Source of the DNA: Sparassis latifolia
Lineage: Eukaryota; Basidiomycota; Agaricomycetes; Polyporales; Sparassidaceae
Length of the DNA: 64,000 nucleotides
Direction of reading: 5' to 3'
NCBI GenBank assembly: GCA_018466975.1
Contig: CM031561.1
Coordinates: forward strand, 806,001-870,000
Below the pieces are notes generated by a model. The model was given only the letters and a program-made list of their open reading frames with translations. It searched no databases and was not told where the DNA came from. This document shows, piece after piece, positions 12,240-25,011 of this stretch; the first letter of the stretch is position 1; every line of letters starts with the position of its first letter. Made by a program: the position numbers and the translations under genes.

Positions 12240-15200
12240 ATGGAGCCCAAGGCTGCCTTCTCTCGCCTCCAGCTTGCAGCAGCATTGATTGGTAAGTATG
12301 CACTGTTTTCGCTATTGTGCATGCACTAATACAACGTTGCTGTTTTACTCTTCAATTCGATGCAGAATATGATAACGATGACACAGACCCTACCAAAGCA
12401 CAACGGTCTGCCCATGACAGCGCTATCTTTGCCCATCTACGTCGCACCAACCTCCCTCGTCGACCCGTCGGTTCTCGCGGGAGTACAGATTACTTGGGCG
12501 TCGCTCTGCCCAGCGAAACCGGAAGCGTAGGCGGCCTCGATTCTCTGGTGGGCGATAGGCGTTCGCGGGCTGGCTCCGTAGATGCCCTTCAGAATCCCTT
12601 TGGTCGCGACTCCACGTACGAAGGGGTTCCTGAAGAGGAGGAAGCAGAGGATATGGAAGTGGATCTTACATCTTGGGGGCTTGATGCCTTCATTCCTAAG
12701 GACAAGGAGTCCAAGAATCGTCGCAGTAAAGCTAAACTTGATGCCCTTCCCAATCCTCATCCTCAGTTACCCACCCAAGGTCCACAGGCACAACGTGGCC
12801 GCCGTCCTAGAGCTAGCGCCAGGACTATGAGTATGGGGTATTTCGATAGTTTCGGGGAAGGTGGCGCTTTCCTGGACGCCAAATCCTCCGCAAATCCCAT
12901 CGGCGTACGTCGACATTCCATCGGATCCCCTCTAGATTTACCTGCAATGCAGCCGTCAGCAAACTCCTTACCTCCACGTCGCCCGGCGTCCGTGCACGCT
13001 CTCATCGAGAATCTCCCCGTTACGCCGCCTCTTCATTCCATTCCATTCCCTACAAGCGAGTCCGTACGTTCAATGTCTCCGTTTCCTCCAGAAGGATTGT
13101 CATATCCCAGACCTTCCTCTCGAGGGTCTCTCTTAGACCATCCAGCTCACGGCCGCACATATTCTACGGCGAGCTTAGGTTCGAGAATGATGCTCAACGA
13201 GGAAGCGCCAAATCCGTTCGTGCTACGTCCCCCTTCACCGGACCGCGCATCACGGTTCGATCCGAAAGCTGCTCGGAAGCGTACGATGTCTAATGCTACG
13301 ATGGGCACCATTATGTCTCCAGGTATGCCAGAAGAGACGAATCCATTCGCAGTGAGGCCGCCCTCTCCAAGTCGATCATCCAGGTTTGACCCCAAAGCGA
13401 TTCGCGCACGCACAGTCTCAAACGGATCTGTGGGTACTCAGATGCTACTCGACAACGATGCTGTCTCGAGCGATGGTAGCCATCCCCCTCGTCCGCATCT
13501 GTACTCCCGGATGGAGCTTATGCGGCCGAAGGTGCTCATCATGCCCAGCCCTCTGCAAGGCACGACGCCAACGACCCCGTCCTTATCGATGCAATTTCGA
13601 GAAGGGTTCGAAGCGACCACCGATGGGCCGCCTCTCCCACCCGGCGCTCGCACAGCACGGAAGTCTGCTGTAATGTCCATGTTGGACCCATCTTCTGCAA
13701 CACCCATCGCTTCCAATTCATTTACTCCAAACCCTCGTCAAAGCTTGACACTTTCGCAGCTAACGTTCCGTAATACGCTCATGGTCGATGGACAACGAGA
13801 CGTTGCCTACACTGACATCGACACCACACTCCGCCGGGCAACTGCGGAGGGTGACCAGATCGAGCCTGACCCAGACGAAGAGCCTCTTCCTCCCGTTGCC
13901 GCAGTCATGACGGACATGGACAACGGAGAGCGATCGAAGCGGCCAGCCGGAAAACTCTTTGGCAAGAGCCTCATCGACGATCTTGAATCGCGTAAAGCTA
14001 ACATGCACAGTAAACGACGGTACGTTTACTGTATTCACCCGATGATGCTTGTCTGTCTAATTTGTCCGTAGTGTCTTCACCGGTGATCAGAGACCCTCCA
14101 TGATGGCGCGGACGCCGATGCAACGGTCGAGTACCCTTATTGACCCGGAATCCCTGCAGCGCCCCATCTCTCAGCGCATGGATTCCTTCAAGTCCCAACC
14201 TGAGCTAACACGCCGCAATTCGACCATGAAGCCACTGATTGATCTTAACAACGACATCCCGGGAGCGCCGCGCGGCAAGCATCTCAGCGTGCTCCCCGTG
14301 CATCAAGGAGACAAGCGCTCCGTATTTGGCGTGGACACCTTGTGGGAACGAGAGCTGGCCAAGTTGCGCGAGATCGAAGATCGCGAGCGGCAGGAGGCTG
14401 AGGAACGGACGAAGCTGGAGGACGCCAAGAGGAGGAAAAAGCAAGGCAAGAAGAGGAAGGGAAAGCACAGAGAGCCCGAGGCGGCGGAGGATCCCAGTCC
14501 GGCTCCAGATTCCGTCCCTGAGTCCAACATACCCTCTCAGACGGAATCGCTGGCGTACATCTTGCCAATGATTGAGAAGACTGCGGCGCGGCCAAAACCA
14601 CCTCCTGAGGACGAGATGGAGGAAGATAGCGACTCCAGTGATGTACCGCTTCCTGCAGCGGCTCGGAGCAGTCAGATGGATGTCGAGGCGGCAGACTGGT
14701 TGGCAGGATCATCTGACGATGAGGATAGAGACCCTCGTCGCACCATCGGATCTGGACCAAGGTATCCGAGTCAACCACCAAAGCTTGTCCTTCCGCACAG
14801 GAACGATGACGAGAGCAGTGAAGAAGATATTCCTCTTGTCGCAACTATCGGTCGCGCTGCTCAGCGATTGACACGAGCTGACCTAGATGATGAATCCGAT
14901 GAGGAGAAACCGTTGTCGACTCTGCTTGACAAAACGAAGCTCAAACTTCCTTCCCTTGGTGGAAGCCTCCTCCCCGATACCAGCGAGAAAGGCGCTGAGG
15001 ATGATGACGAGGACAACAAGCCATTGGGCCTCCGCCTCCCTGCAAATTCTCCCAATCCTCTCGGTTCTACCAGTCAAGATGCAGACGACGATCGGCCTCT
15101 TGCCTTCCATCCAGATCAAATGCGTCGAACGCAGTACATGATGGCTCAACAACAGCAGATAATGATCCAGGCGCAAGCCGCTCGAATGCACCAGTCGATG

Positions 15201-15371
15201 ATATTTGGCGCTCCGTCCATGATGAGCTCAGGATTTTTTGGACCACCTATACCTCCTCCCATGATGATGCCCCCGCAACTCACTGCAACACCGCCCCCGA
15301 TACCCGACACAGCGAAGTTTGGACGTGTCGACAGGTGGAGGCACGACGTAGCGGTGGAGGGAGAGCACTAG
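12240..15371 (+). CDS. Large disordered fungal protein, unknown function
   Basis: Not recognised. Three exons: a short first exon (MEPKAAFSRLQLAAALI), then about 12366-14020, then 14071-15371; the junctions show GT-AG consensus. The protein of roughly 1,000 residues is almost entirely low-complexity: Ser/Pro-rich, with two 43-residue repeats (13211-13468) containing RPPSP and SRFDPKA. A charged Lys/Glu stretch that may form a coiled coil (ELAKLREIEDRERQ..., about 14345-14480) is followed by acidic clusters and a Met/Gln/Pro-rich tail (15130-15320). No catalytic motif or membrane span is visible. The many Ser-Pro and Arg-x-x-Ser sites suggest a phosphoprotein. A role as a fungal adaptor is only a guess. 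Confidence 0.8.
13211..13468 (+). repeat. Two 43-residue coding repeats
   Basis: Units begin at 13211 (NPFVLRPPSPDRASRFDPKA) and 13340 (NPFAVRPPSPSRSSRFDPKA), a period of 129 bases. A partial third copy of the linker half (GRTYSTASLGSRMML) precedes the first unit. Confidence 0.8.
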
Positions 15372-15662
15372 TATTCACTCATTTGGGTTTCTTCCCTAGA
15401 GATATTGCATAGTTTGTAGCATTCCCCGCATAGTTATCCGCCTAGCTCGATGGACACTCCACACCGCTCCTACATCCACAATACAATAGGCATGCAATAA
15501 GAGAATACAGCAGCACGTAGACTGTCCGATTAAATCTACCTAAGAAAGTACAGATGTGAGTTATTCCAATATGCCGTGGTATCACTGGAGGTGATGGATC
15601 TGACGATGATAGGTAAAGACAATTAAGAGATGGAAAGTGCACGAAAACGACAGAGTCCGATG

Positions 15663-18600
15663 TCATCTCTGTTCCGGGTTGGTTAAGAACAGCTTCCGCT
15701 TCGGTACGGTAACGATCGAAACGTCCCGCCGACTCATCTCCTCCTCGATCCTGCGCTGTCTGGCATCCTCGTCCTCCTCATTATCGTCGTCCTCGTACTC
15801 CGCCGTACCATGCTCATGAGAAACGGATGTTGGATATTCGTCTAGCCCGGACATGGTGGTCCGGAAAGGTGGGTGATGGTGTTGGTAAGGACCGCGAACA
15901 TCCGTAGGGAAGGGTATTGCTTCAGAACCATCGGTAGACAAACGATGTGGTATCGCTGCGGAGGGACCGGCAGGTAGGTGCGTCGTGAACAGCCGATGGA
16001 CCACTACGGTTAGTATTGATTCCTTCGGCCTCCCATGAAATGCGAGTAGGAGGAGAGTAATGTAGAACATCACGGTTACCACAAGGAAGACAATGAATGT
16101 GGCCTTGGGTGCGTGGAACCAGAGAGCAACGAGCGAAATGATGGTGAGACCTAGTAGAAAGGCGTGGAAGAGGACACGTAAGATACAGTCGACTGGCTGT
16201 GGCATCTCAGGCAACGCTGTGGCATAAGCGGTTGGCGACATCAGACCGCTGGTGCTCCTCATTTCCATGGCAGTCGTTCCTGGGGTAGGAGGGTCGTGGA
16301 CTCTGCGATTGAGATGGCCCAGTGCAACATCCAACTCACCCTTCAGAAAGACGTTAGACAGACTATAACATTGAAAGTGAACCAAACCTACCACGTCGTT
16401 CGCGTTGCGTCGCCCGTCAAACCAGCTCATATCGCTGAGGTTCCTAGGCGTGGTCCCCATGCGAGGGTCCGAGAACGCCGCCAAGCTATTGGCACTTGCA
16501 CGGCGAACGCGGGCTGGCCGATTGACAACCTCGAAAGACCGCTTCGGCGGAGGGGGAGCACCAGTACTGTCGAACCCGCTGTCGCTAGAACGGCGTGCTG
16601 AGAACCCCGGCCAACCGCTCCAGGACCTGACCCGCGGCCGTGGATCTGAGCCATCTGGACGTCCATTCATAGACTGGTCAGGACTGCCAACGCGACCGTT
16701 TCCTGGTTCCGGTTTTTCTCCCGTCTCCGAAGAATTTACTCGGAGCCTCTCTACTTCATGGTCCTTCCCTGTAATCTCTGTTTTTCTAACTATGTGCTTG
16801 TAATAGGCGGAGATACCAAACAGAAGGGGAACTAAGCCATAAAAGCCCACGAAGAATGCCAAACCCGCTCTGCCATGAGCGGTTTTCAGCACTGCTGAAG
16901 ATGACGATGAACGTCTTGCCAGTGTCATGTGAGTTACGACGGTAATGGATGAGAAGGAAGTGGCCATTCCAGCGATGCCCAGACCATATGCGGCTACTCC
17001 AACGGTGATCGACAAATAGAAGAGAGCAGTGCGACGGGTTATAGATTGCGATGAGTTGACGGACGGCAACGATAGGCGGAGGAGTATTACAGCGGGAAAG
17101 CATAATACAACTGAAATGGCGGAGAGGGCCTTGTGAACCACGGACGTGTTGTATGTGGATGTTGATGATGGTGAGGTGTGCGAAGTCGCAGAGGGAGACC
17201 CCGACATAGTAGGCGTATTAGGCGTAGTAGGCGTTGGGGAACCGGACTGGGTACTCTGACCACTGACCGAAGAGGCGCACTGTGTCATGAACTGGACGGT
17301 AACGCCAGATCCATCAGCCCCGATGCCCGTCTGCAGAGAGCCACCGCTATAGCCGGACCAAGTTTGATTGGTGTGGGAGATGGATCCGTTGTATGCTCTC
17401 AAAATCCATACCTCTGCGAGATAATTCCCAGAAGCATCTCGACCACCAAAAACCATGGTATCTGATCCGATGTTACGTTGGGTCCCAACCAACGTTTGGG
17501 TATAGGAAATGGCAGCAGCACCTTCACGAGGGGATGGGAATGCTTGTTGACCCGTACTTCCTGGATCTCCGGCTGGCAGTATTCGCGCCCATGCTCCTGA
17601 GAAAGGCTTGAGTTCTTACTCCGTTAGAAACGACAAGCTCGGGCTTGCCTGTATTTGTGTCAAGTATATCCTTCAAGAGAATCTTGAGCATGTATAAGAT
17701 GACATGAAGGATGTTGCTCACCACTTCTCCCTTCTGAAGTCCCCCATCGTCCTGCCACTGCGAACTATTAACAGTTCCGAGAAGGAGAAAGACCTGTGAA
17801 GTGAAACTTGAGGAATTTCCGTTCAGATTTGCTACCACCGTACCATCCAAACGAGGAGCAGGGCAGGACGAAGGTGCTTGCACATTACTGGTCTGAGTAT
17901 TAATGATATACGAGTCTCCCTGAGAGCATGGAGAGCTAGAGGCAACTGATGTAGTGCAACCACCAACAGCAATGATGTCCTCCGCTAACTGCGAAACAAC
18001 GGCACCAGCCGCTCCGACTTTCGTTGGTACATTGGAACTGCTGATCGAGACTTGCTCCCAGCTTCCGACAACCCCGTTAGGCACATTAGGCGACAAAGTA
18101 CCTGAGATGTTGAGTCGCCACACATCTGAAAGAGATGAGACGCCGGAAGTATCGATGCCGCCTGCGAGATAAATGGTGTTGTTGGGGGTGGATAGCGTGG
18201 GATCCGTTGCGGGAAATGTGCGAACATCTATCCCTCCCACAGCACCGTACCGTGCAGATGGACCACCAGGAGACATGGAAACATTTGTCCAGTACTGATA
18301 AGCATAATTATATTCCTGAAAGAAGTGTTGAAGTGGTGAATGTAGAAACGGAAAACATCCCGCAACTTACCCACACATCAGACAAGGGATTGCCATTGGT
18401 ATCCAATCCACCTATGACAACATGGCCACGACGGCTTCACCGTGGTTTAGATACATAGCATGCTCGTTTGAACAATATACTCACTAGCTCGCTGCGAAAT
18501 CATCACCGCTTACTGCGAGGGTCCTAGCGGGTGGAGATGTCGAGCCTCCGGTGGGTTGTGACCAGACAAGTGTATCGAGATTAAGACTGCAAGTGAGCGA

Positions 18601-18910
18601 TTTACCGATCCATCGGTGTTCAGAGCTGAAGTAATGGAAAAATCACGTACATGTAGGTCTCAGACTGAGGAAAGCCTTGTTGAGATTCGCCACCAAAGAT
18701 CACGACGCTTCTCGTATCCTCGTCGTAACCTATGGATGCGTCCTTGAGGGGAGGTGCAGCTGAACCCGTCAGATGTCCAGTGATATTGATCCACTGCAGC
18801 GGAGGAACTTGTGTGTTCGTGGAGATGTTTTGAGCGTTAGCAGAGCATGAGATCAGCAAGAGCAGAATTTCGCAAAGAAGAGCTGTGCAGCGTCGTGGGC
18901 GCCAGACCAT
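15663..18910 (-). CDS. Kelch-propeller protein with C-terminal membrane domain
   Basis: Membrane protein with an N-terminal signal peptide (MVWRPRRCTALLCEILLLLI, start 18910), followed by Kelch-type motifs of a galactose-oxidase-like beta-propeller (VVIFGGES, TIYLAGGID, DIIAVGGC, DTMVFGGRD). After a Ser/Thr/Pro stalk (about 17175-17240) come four hydrophobic spans: HKALSAISVVLCFPAVILL, TALFYLSITVGVAAYGLGI, AHGRAGLAFFVGFYGLVPLL, then a long disordered loop and two more spans (VLFHAFLLGLTIISLVALWF, FIVFLVVTVMFYITLLLLAF). The first three spans recall a cytochrome b561 core, with His at the start of spans 1 and 3; the fit is by eye. The predicted topology puts the propeller outside or in the lumen. 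Several introns lie in the propeller part. Substrate unknown. Confidence 0.8.
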
Positions 18911-21601
18911 CTTCCGAGAGGAATAAGGAAGGATACAGACTTGCCGCACCTCGCTCAGTAAGAGCAGCGGGAGTGGTAGTGGGCGTAGGATCCAGCGAAG
19001 GCGGTCGTTCGCCCAGGCGCGTCGAGCTTGCCGTGTCGTTTCCGGTTGCACGCCGGTGTTGCGCCGATGTTGCGAACCACAACCACACGCTTCAACAGGC
19101 CACATGCTACTGGCACGCCTCTTCGGTCCTTCTCCCGTGCTCTGCTCTTCCACATTTCCGCAGAAGCAACTTGGGTTCGTTAATCCCACTTTAACAACGC
19201 ACTCATCTGCAACCCGGCCATCGCCCCTAGTCCTTGGGTGGGAAGGCTCATCACTTTCGCCTGCACACTGGCAGGTCTCCGGAGAAATCACCTCTACGGC
19301 TTACCCGTAGTTTTAATATCACTGTCGCTGGAAGACGCCAGCACGCTTTCTGTCTGCTGCCCAGTTTCTCCGACGTGACAGCCATTCATGCGACAATGCG
19401 TTGACTGACGGTAGAACCGTCCACATTGCAGTGGTCCTGGAATAAACCATGGGTGAGTTATCTCTTCTGCAACCGACTCTTAAAGCGCCCCCATGGTGCA
19501 GGTGGATTCTCGTGTACTATGTGCAATGTACCGTGACTTATCTGTGTCCCAGCATGATACACTGGGCTCATAAAGCCAATCTGGCAGACCAATGTGCTTG
19601 ACCGGCTACCATTCTTACCGCCAACCGCCTTCTGTTCATCTCGTCTATGACCCATCCGAAGGGCGTGGCTGGATGATTTAACTGGAATCGTGATGGCCCC
19701 GCATATGCGCGGGGAGAGCGCTTCGTCCGCCGCTCCCGGGATGCCGTATGATGAGCTCACTCGAGGCAAAAAATCTCGGCGCCCTCGATGCCAAGTCGGT
19801 CGTCGGAACGCTACTCGAGGAAGAAGAGAAGGCGATAATAACAACTGCGCGCGACAATTCTGCGTCAATCCAGTTGTATCTCACCGGTTGTATGTCGTCC
19901 TTCACATCAAGGCTCGGTTATCTTCTTATTTGTGGCGCGCGCAGAGAGTTCGGACGACATCCCATTGTTAAGCACCCTACAACGCCAGCCGTTGTTGAGT
20001 CACACGTGTGTTCCATGACGAAAGAAAATTCGCAATGAGAGGTCGTGGGGTGTAATGCTGTACTTGCGGAATACTTCCAATATCGTTGTGGACCCAGAAT
20101 CTCAGTTACAAGCCAGAGGGCGCGTGCATCTGCGCCTGTCGAGCCCTATTAATCAATAGAATGAGATGATCTCTCGACATTCGGCGTAACTTCAGACCAA
20201 ATAAAGATTGAAGTGAGCCGCGATGGTGACTTGAGATAGATAAGATTAGATGGACTTGTGTGATCTCGATCTCAGATCTGAATCTCGGAATCCCTCTCAA
20301 CCAACTTGGCAGGCTTTTTTGAAACCTTCTTTCAGGCTTCACCGTGGGCTCAGCGGAACTGTCTTCAAGACCTCAATTTCTTTATGATAAGATATCATAG
20401 ACTTCGTGTGTGTGCAAGCAACACTACACAGCATTCAGAAATGTGGCGACCTGGTCAAAGTATCTATTACTGACCTCCAATGATCCATTTGGCCCAGAGA
20501 CACTCGAATAGCAGTACTTAGATGAAATGGTGCGCCAAAATACTTCTTGATTTGTGCAGGGTTTGTTTCTGCTTGCTCTCCGTCGCACCAGTACAGCCCA
20601 AGGCGAGTTTTCCGTTGTCCTTGAATGCATAGTCAAACGATATGCACGAAAGGTAATACCAATTCTGTAGCACAGTGCGCGAATGCGCCCACCTGGATTC
20701 ATGAAGTCCCGGCATTGGAGACCATACGGTCAGGTCAGGAAAGCAGGTAAATGTCTGCAACCCAATGCAGCCCCCCCATGTTCCGGAGATTATCTTCCGC
20801 AATCTTCGCGGAACCACAAACGAGTCATGGCATGCTGGCGTACCACTCTTGCTTCACATCATTCCATAACTTCTGCCGCGGTTTGAGTCGCTCTCAGCGG
20901 TTGCTCTTTTTTCCTTAGCGGCAAGAGCTACAGATGAGCGGACACAATGAATCTTGAAGCATCGATATCCCAAGCAGTTCGAACTTGAGGCTATGAGTAT
21001 GACATGTGGAATGTAGATCCGTCGATTATCTTTTCATCTTGACACTGGCCTCGAGTTACAGAAGAATGAAGGCGGCAAATGATGTCGAGTCATCGCTTTT
21101 GTTGCTGTGGCGTAGCCTTGCGCCGCACCAACACTGGACCCTCAAGGGTACACAGAGGTACATAACTCCTCGTCTGAGCGCTGTCGCTGTGCATGCTTGC
21201 TCATCTGTCTGCGCTGGCATATGTTTTTCACTAGGCTGTTTCCCGCTGATCAGTCGGTGCCACATTCGAAGCGACAAACTTGAGCCAGTGCCTCGCTTTC
21301 AGCTGAAGACATAGAGGACGCCGGGCGCAAACACGACGGTGTTGACAGGTATCGTAAATACCTAGGAAATTTTCCTCCAGTCAACACTGCGCCTCGTTGC
21401 ACACTACTCCACTTCCTGGACGCCGACGCCCAAATCGATGGGTTGTATAAATCACTTTCCTGCAGGATGGATGAACATAAGGCATACGTGCCGGATTCTA
21501 GTGTATAATGGTCGCAAAAGGTTTGATTTTTCATCGTTTCCCCGGGTTACTTCACCAACTGAAATGGCATCGGCTATAACCCCTCTCTGTGAGTTGCCGC
21601 T
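18911..21601. other. Gene-poor stretch, no supported gene
   Basis: Only short overlapping ORFs with no recognisable domain. A GC-rich palindrome (CCCCGCATATGCGCGGGG, near 19696) is present. The first few hundred bases presumably hold the promoter of the Kelch gene. Confidence 0.5.
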
Positions 21602-22124
21602 TTGCTGCGTTCTGATGTCCTGTCCTTACGGCTAGAAACTTGCAGAGTTAAAGCATCGTGGTTGTATTGTGTGGAACTAACCGGTACTTTTGTACCTAAC
21701 AGTCCGCGAAATCAATACAAGTGTAATTGGCAACTGGCTACAGGTCATGTGTGCGGATTTTCAGCGATGATGGATGCAATGAAGGAGCATGTTGAAACCA
21801 CTCATCTATCAGAGCTGTATGTCTCAGCATCCTATGTTCGTTTATTGTTGTTACTGAATTTTGCCCACAGTACTAAGTTGGAACTTTGGCCATGCGATTT
21901 TTGCCCCATGTCGTTTTCCACGAGGAGCTTGGCGGAGGCGCACCAGGTCACTCAGTACGTCTTTGTATCACTCTGTGGAGACTCGGCGTAGTGACGACGC
22001 TGTTTTTAGTTCGACTACGGAACCACCGCGGAATGTTTGCCCGTTCTGCAGGCAGATCTTCACGGGACCGAACTCCCACACCCAAAAATCCGTCCACATT
22101 GGGAGTGCGCATCAAAATTTTTAG
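21602..22124 (+). CDS. C2H2 zinc-finger protein (5' end unresolved)
   Basis: Likely small DNA- or RNA-binding protein with three C2H2 fingers. The first has wide Cys spacing (CNWQLATGHVCGFSAM...KEHVETTH, near 21723-21810), the second is CDFCPMSFSTRSLAEAHQVTH, and the third is CPFCRQIFTGPNS...SVHIGSAH. Introns near 21820-21870 and 21956-22008 join the fingers in frame, and the stop is at 22122-22124. No upstream exon joined cleanly, so the ATG at 21602 is the fallback start. A possible earlier start at 21564 did not keep frame. The gene sits in a repeat-rich island and could be decaying. Confidence 0.5.
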
Positions 22125-22475
22125 CAGGAACCGAGTCCGTGAGGATTACCCACTTGGATGAGGCTTAATACACATTTAGTTCTACATATCAATACAATTT
22201 AGTCATACGTGTAGTTGTTCGTTTAAATAATAATAAATCCTCTCTCTGCCCGTCAATAGGTCAATAGATACGTTGCGGAAACTTCATAATACAAGACCAC
22301 TTATCAACGTGATGGTCAAAGCAGACTGTGGCGTCTCACAAATGTCGGCAGACGACTACGTACCATAGCACGTGATATAGTATACTGGCAACCCCCCCCC
22401 TTACGAACAGCTCACGGCCCTTGACCTCGATGCAAACCGGAAGGAATACCCCGAAGAAGTCAGAAGGCACAACTG
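22125..22475. other. AT-rich spacer, no gene seen
   Basis: Contains a run of nine C near 22394 and no ORF with a recognisable product. Confidence 0.5.
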
Positions 22476-22480
22476 CTGAT

Positions 22481-22688
22481 TGTAAGCAACTGCGCCTCGG
22501 GCTACGAGTAGAAGAGAATAGAAATTGGCTTAACTACATAGAAGCCTGTTGAGCTCCTTATATACTGTAAACTAAAAGACTAGAAACTACCAGACTGTTC
22601 TCGAGACATTGTCCTTACTAATCCTAACCCTACGGACCTTTTCCGGACCTTTCCGTAGATGCCGGATTGCTAATCCGCACCTCCAACA
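22481..22688 (-). mobile_element. Solo LTR of a copia-type retrotransposon
   Basis: The reverse complement matches the LTRs at 34295-34504 and 35566-35775 nearly base for base: it starts TGTTGGAGGTGCGGAT, ends in TTACA and carries the same TATATAAGGAGCTC. It is 208 bases, flanked on both sides by the direct repeat CTGAT (22476-22480 and 22689-22693). No internal region is present, so this is the product of LTR-LTR recombination. Confidence 0.93.
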
Positions 22689-22994
22689 CTGATAGGCTGA
22701 GAAGTGGAGGAAGTAGGATAGACGCTGAAACAGCGCCCTGCAGCTTCGGCGGATGCAGCCAGATGTACATGCCAAGTGAACTAGCAGAGCATATTTGAAT
22801 AGGGTCCAGAAAACATGAGTCTTTGGCGTTGTCGGTCGCTCGGCCTGTACACTCCGATAGAAGACATGTAAGAGAGTCGACACATTGGAGGGGCCATGCA
22901 TAGGTTCACATACAATGTCTGAAGAGCCTGTGTCGACTGTAATCCAAGACTCCGATATCAGCTTGAGGCGATACGCGTCCTATGAGTTACTCAG

Positions 22995-23291
22995 GGGACC
23001 CCCGACAATTGGGGAAGGTCCCTGAGCCAGTTACAGGCACATTTTGAACGTACGAAAGCCTCATCCTTGGTTTTTCACGGACAAATCAGGGGGTTCGCTG
23101 CCGGATAGCCTGAGCCATTTCGCGGACATCGGCGCCGGGGGAGGGCGGAGAGAGGCAGAGTCGCGGACGCGTAGGCAAAAAAATGGGTGAAGGCCTCATT
23201 TTTCACGGACATTTTGAAAAAAATGGCCTTTTCCCAGTGGACATTTTGCCCTCTCCGGATCAGGCCTATTTACCAATTGTCGGGGGTTCCT
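22995..23291. mobile_element. MITE with 9-bp target duplication, Mutator-like
   Basis: A 297-base non-coding element with imperfect terminal inverted repeats (GGGACCCCCGACAATTGG against AGGAACCCCCGACAATTGG). It is flanked by identical 9-base direct repeats GTTACTCAG at 22986-22994 and 23292-23300. A 9-bp duplication is usual for Mutator-like elements. Inside are several copies of a TTTTCACGGACA-like word. Confidence 0.85.
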
Positions 23292-23300
23292 GTTACTCAG

Positions 23301-25011
23301 CGTGATGAGGCGCGTCATCACGTTAACGACAGAGTGTCATACAAAGAATTGACTCACCGAGTCTAGGGACGAACTTATATCCGTTAGCAGCAGGCAAAGT
23401 TCGGTCACGGTGCTCATACCCCACCTCGCAGCTTGTGATTCACTGGTGGGTTACTCCATCAAGGTGGAAGGTGATCTTGACGATACGTGACAAACGAGCT
23501 GATATTAGTGAAGAATTTGACCCACAATGTTCTCCCGCTCCTCCATCATAGACTTCCACGTTAACGTCGTTCCGCCGCCAGCGCTCAGTGCTTGATATGA
23601 TTCAGAGAGACGTTCTTGCTGATCGCACCAATGTCATTCACTAAGGATTTCAAGGCATTGCCAGTCACTGATATGGGATGATACGGTGACTCGGTATGAA
23701 GAACACTGCATCACTTCGAATTCGGCCTGGTTGCCTGCAAACTCCCGAGGACGAGCAGTAGCATCGGGTTCACGTTCGACATGGATCAAACGATCCACTC
23801 TTGTGCTGCACCATAGATGTGAGGATGTCCGATGCCCGAATGACCGACTCACCGAGCGAGCACGTCTGCGGCGCACCCGATCAATGTCCTGGCCGAGGCT
23901 CGCTGTCTAGGAGTGACCTTTGATCACTAATTCATGAAATGATTCCATAGAGAGAATGTATTCAGGTTCTCGACGGCCCCGATTTACCTTGAGCTAACCG
24001 CACTGTTTGCAATAAACATCGCAGTACAATGAGCACCATTAATCATGGCTTGGCTAGCCAAGGTCACATCTTCTCTCGTTTGAAGGGAAAATGGTTAGGC
24101 TGGTCACAACTACGCATGTGCCCACAGGCGCCGGCTGCCACGAACGAATGTGGCGCTCTCACGCACTGATACAGAGGTTCCGGTGGTTCGGAATTTACAG
24201 TTTCCAGGCCGACGAAAGATGCAACTGAGCTGAACACTGCCAGCTAGGCTGAGTGAGATCGCGGCTCGATTGCACAATAAGTCTGTGCCGCTCATCGTCA
24301 CCGGCCACCGAGAAACATCTGGCGCTCAGGCTTTTGTTCCTCATCAGACAAATTTGGCAAGCGCCCGGCGATTTGGGTCAAACCTTCGGTCTAAAATAGG
24401 AAAAGCTAGTGTTGGGTCGCTTTGAAGGTCCACTATCTTGGCCGGCATGGGATTCATTTTATTATTCTGCAAAATTATGCTCCTCGAGCGCCCTACATAT
24501 CAGCGCCTACGCCTATGGCCCTGGGGTTCGCGTTCCCGCGAAGTGGGTCCATGCGACGGCGCCCTCCTTGTGTCAGATAATTAAAGCTCCGTATCGGATT
24601 CTCTCGGTACGCCCGCAATGTTTTCTACTTGTTTGTACCACGTAATCTTGATACCCATGGACCCACCCTCTCCAGTCTATAAATGACGCGCGCATTTGGC
24701 ATGGTCCTGCATAACACCTCCCTTTCCACCTCATTGTGACCGTCATCCCCTCCATTGACTAACTTTCACTCACCTACGCAGAGCTAGAATCAACGCTTAC
24801 ATTCAAAGATACTGTGCGCCTTCCGCAATTCGCAGGTACCCAATGGACGGAGACAGATCTGTGTGGCGAGTCTTATTTGCTTTCACCCTGTTCTTCCAGC
24901 ATGAGAGCTCATGAGTCATGGATGAATCCTTGATTCATCGAGCTACCATGACCTCCTTCGAAGTTTCGTTGCTTACGCCACACCGTAATACTTATCAGCT
25001 ACTCTTCTCCG
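23301..25011. other. Intergenic stretch, no supported gene
   Basis: Only short, mutually overlapping ORFs on both strands and no recognisable domain. The last 200-300 bases are pyrimidine-rich and probably hold the promoter of the zinc-finger gene that follows. Confidence 0.5.
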
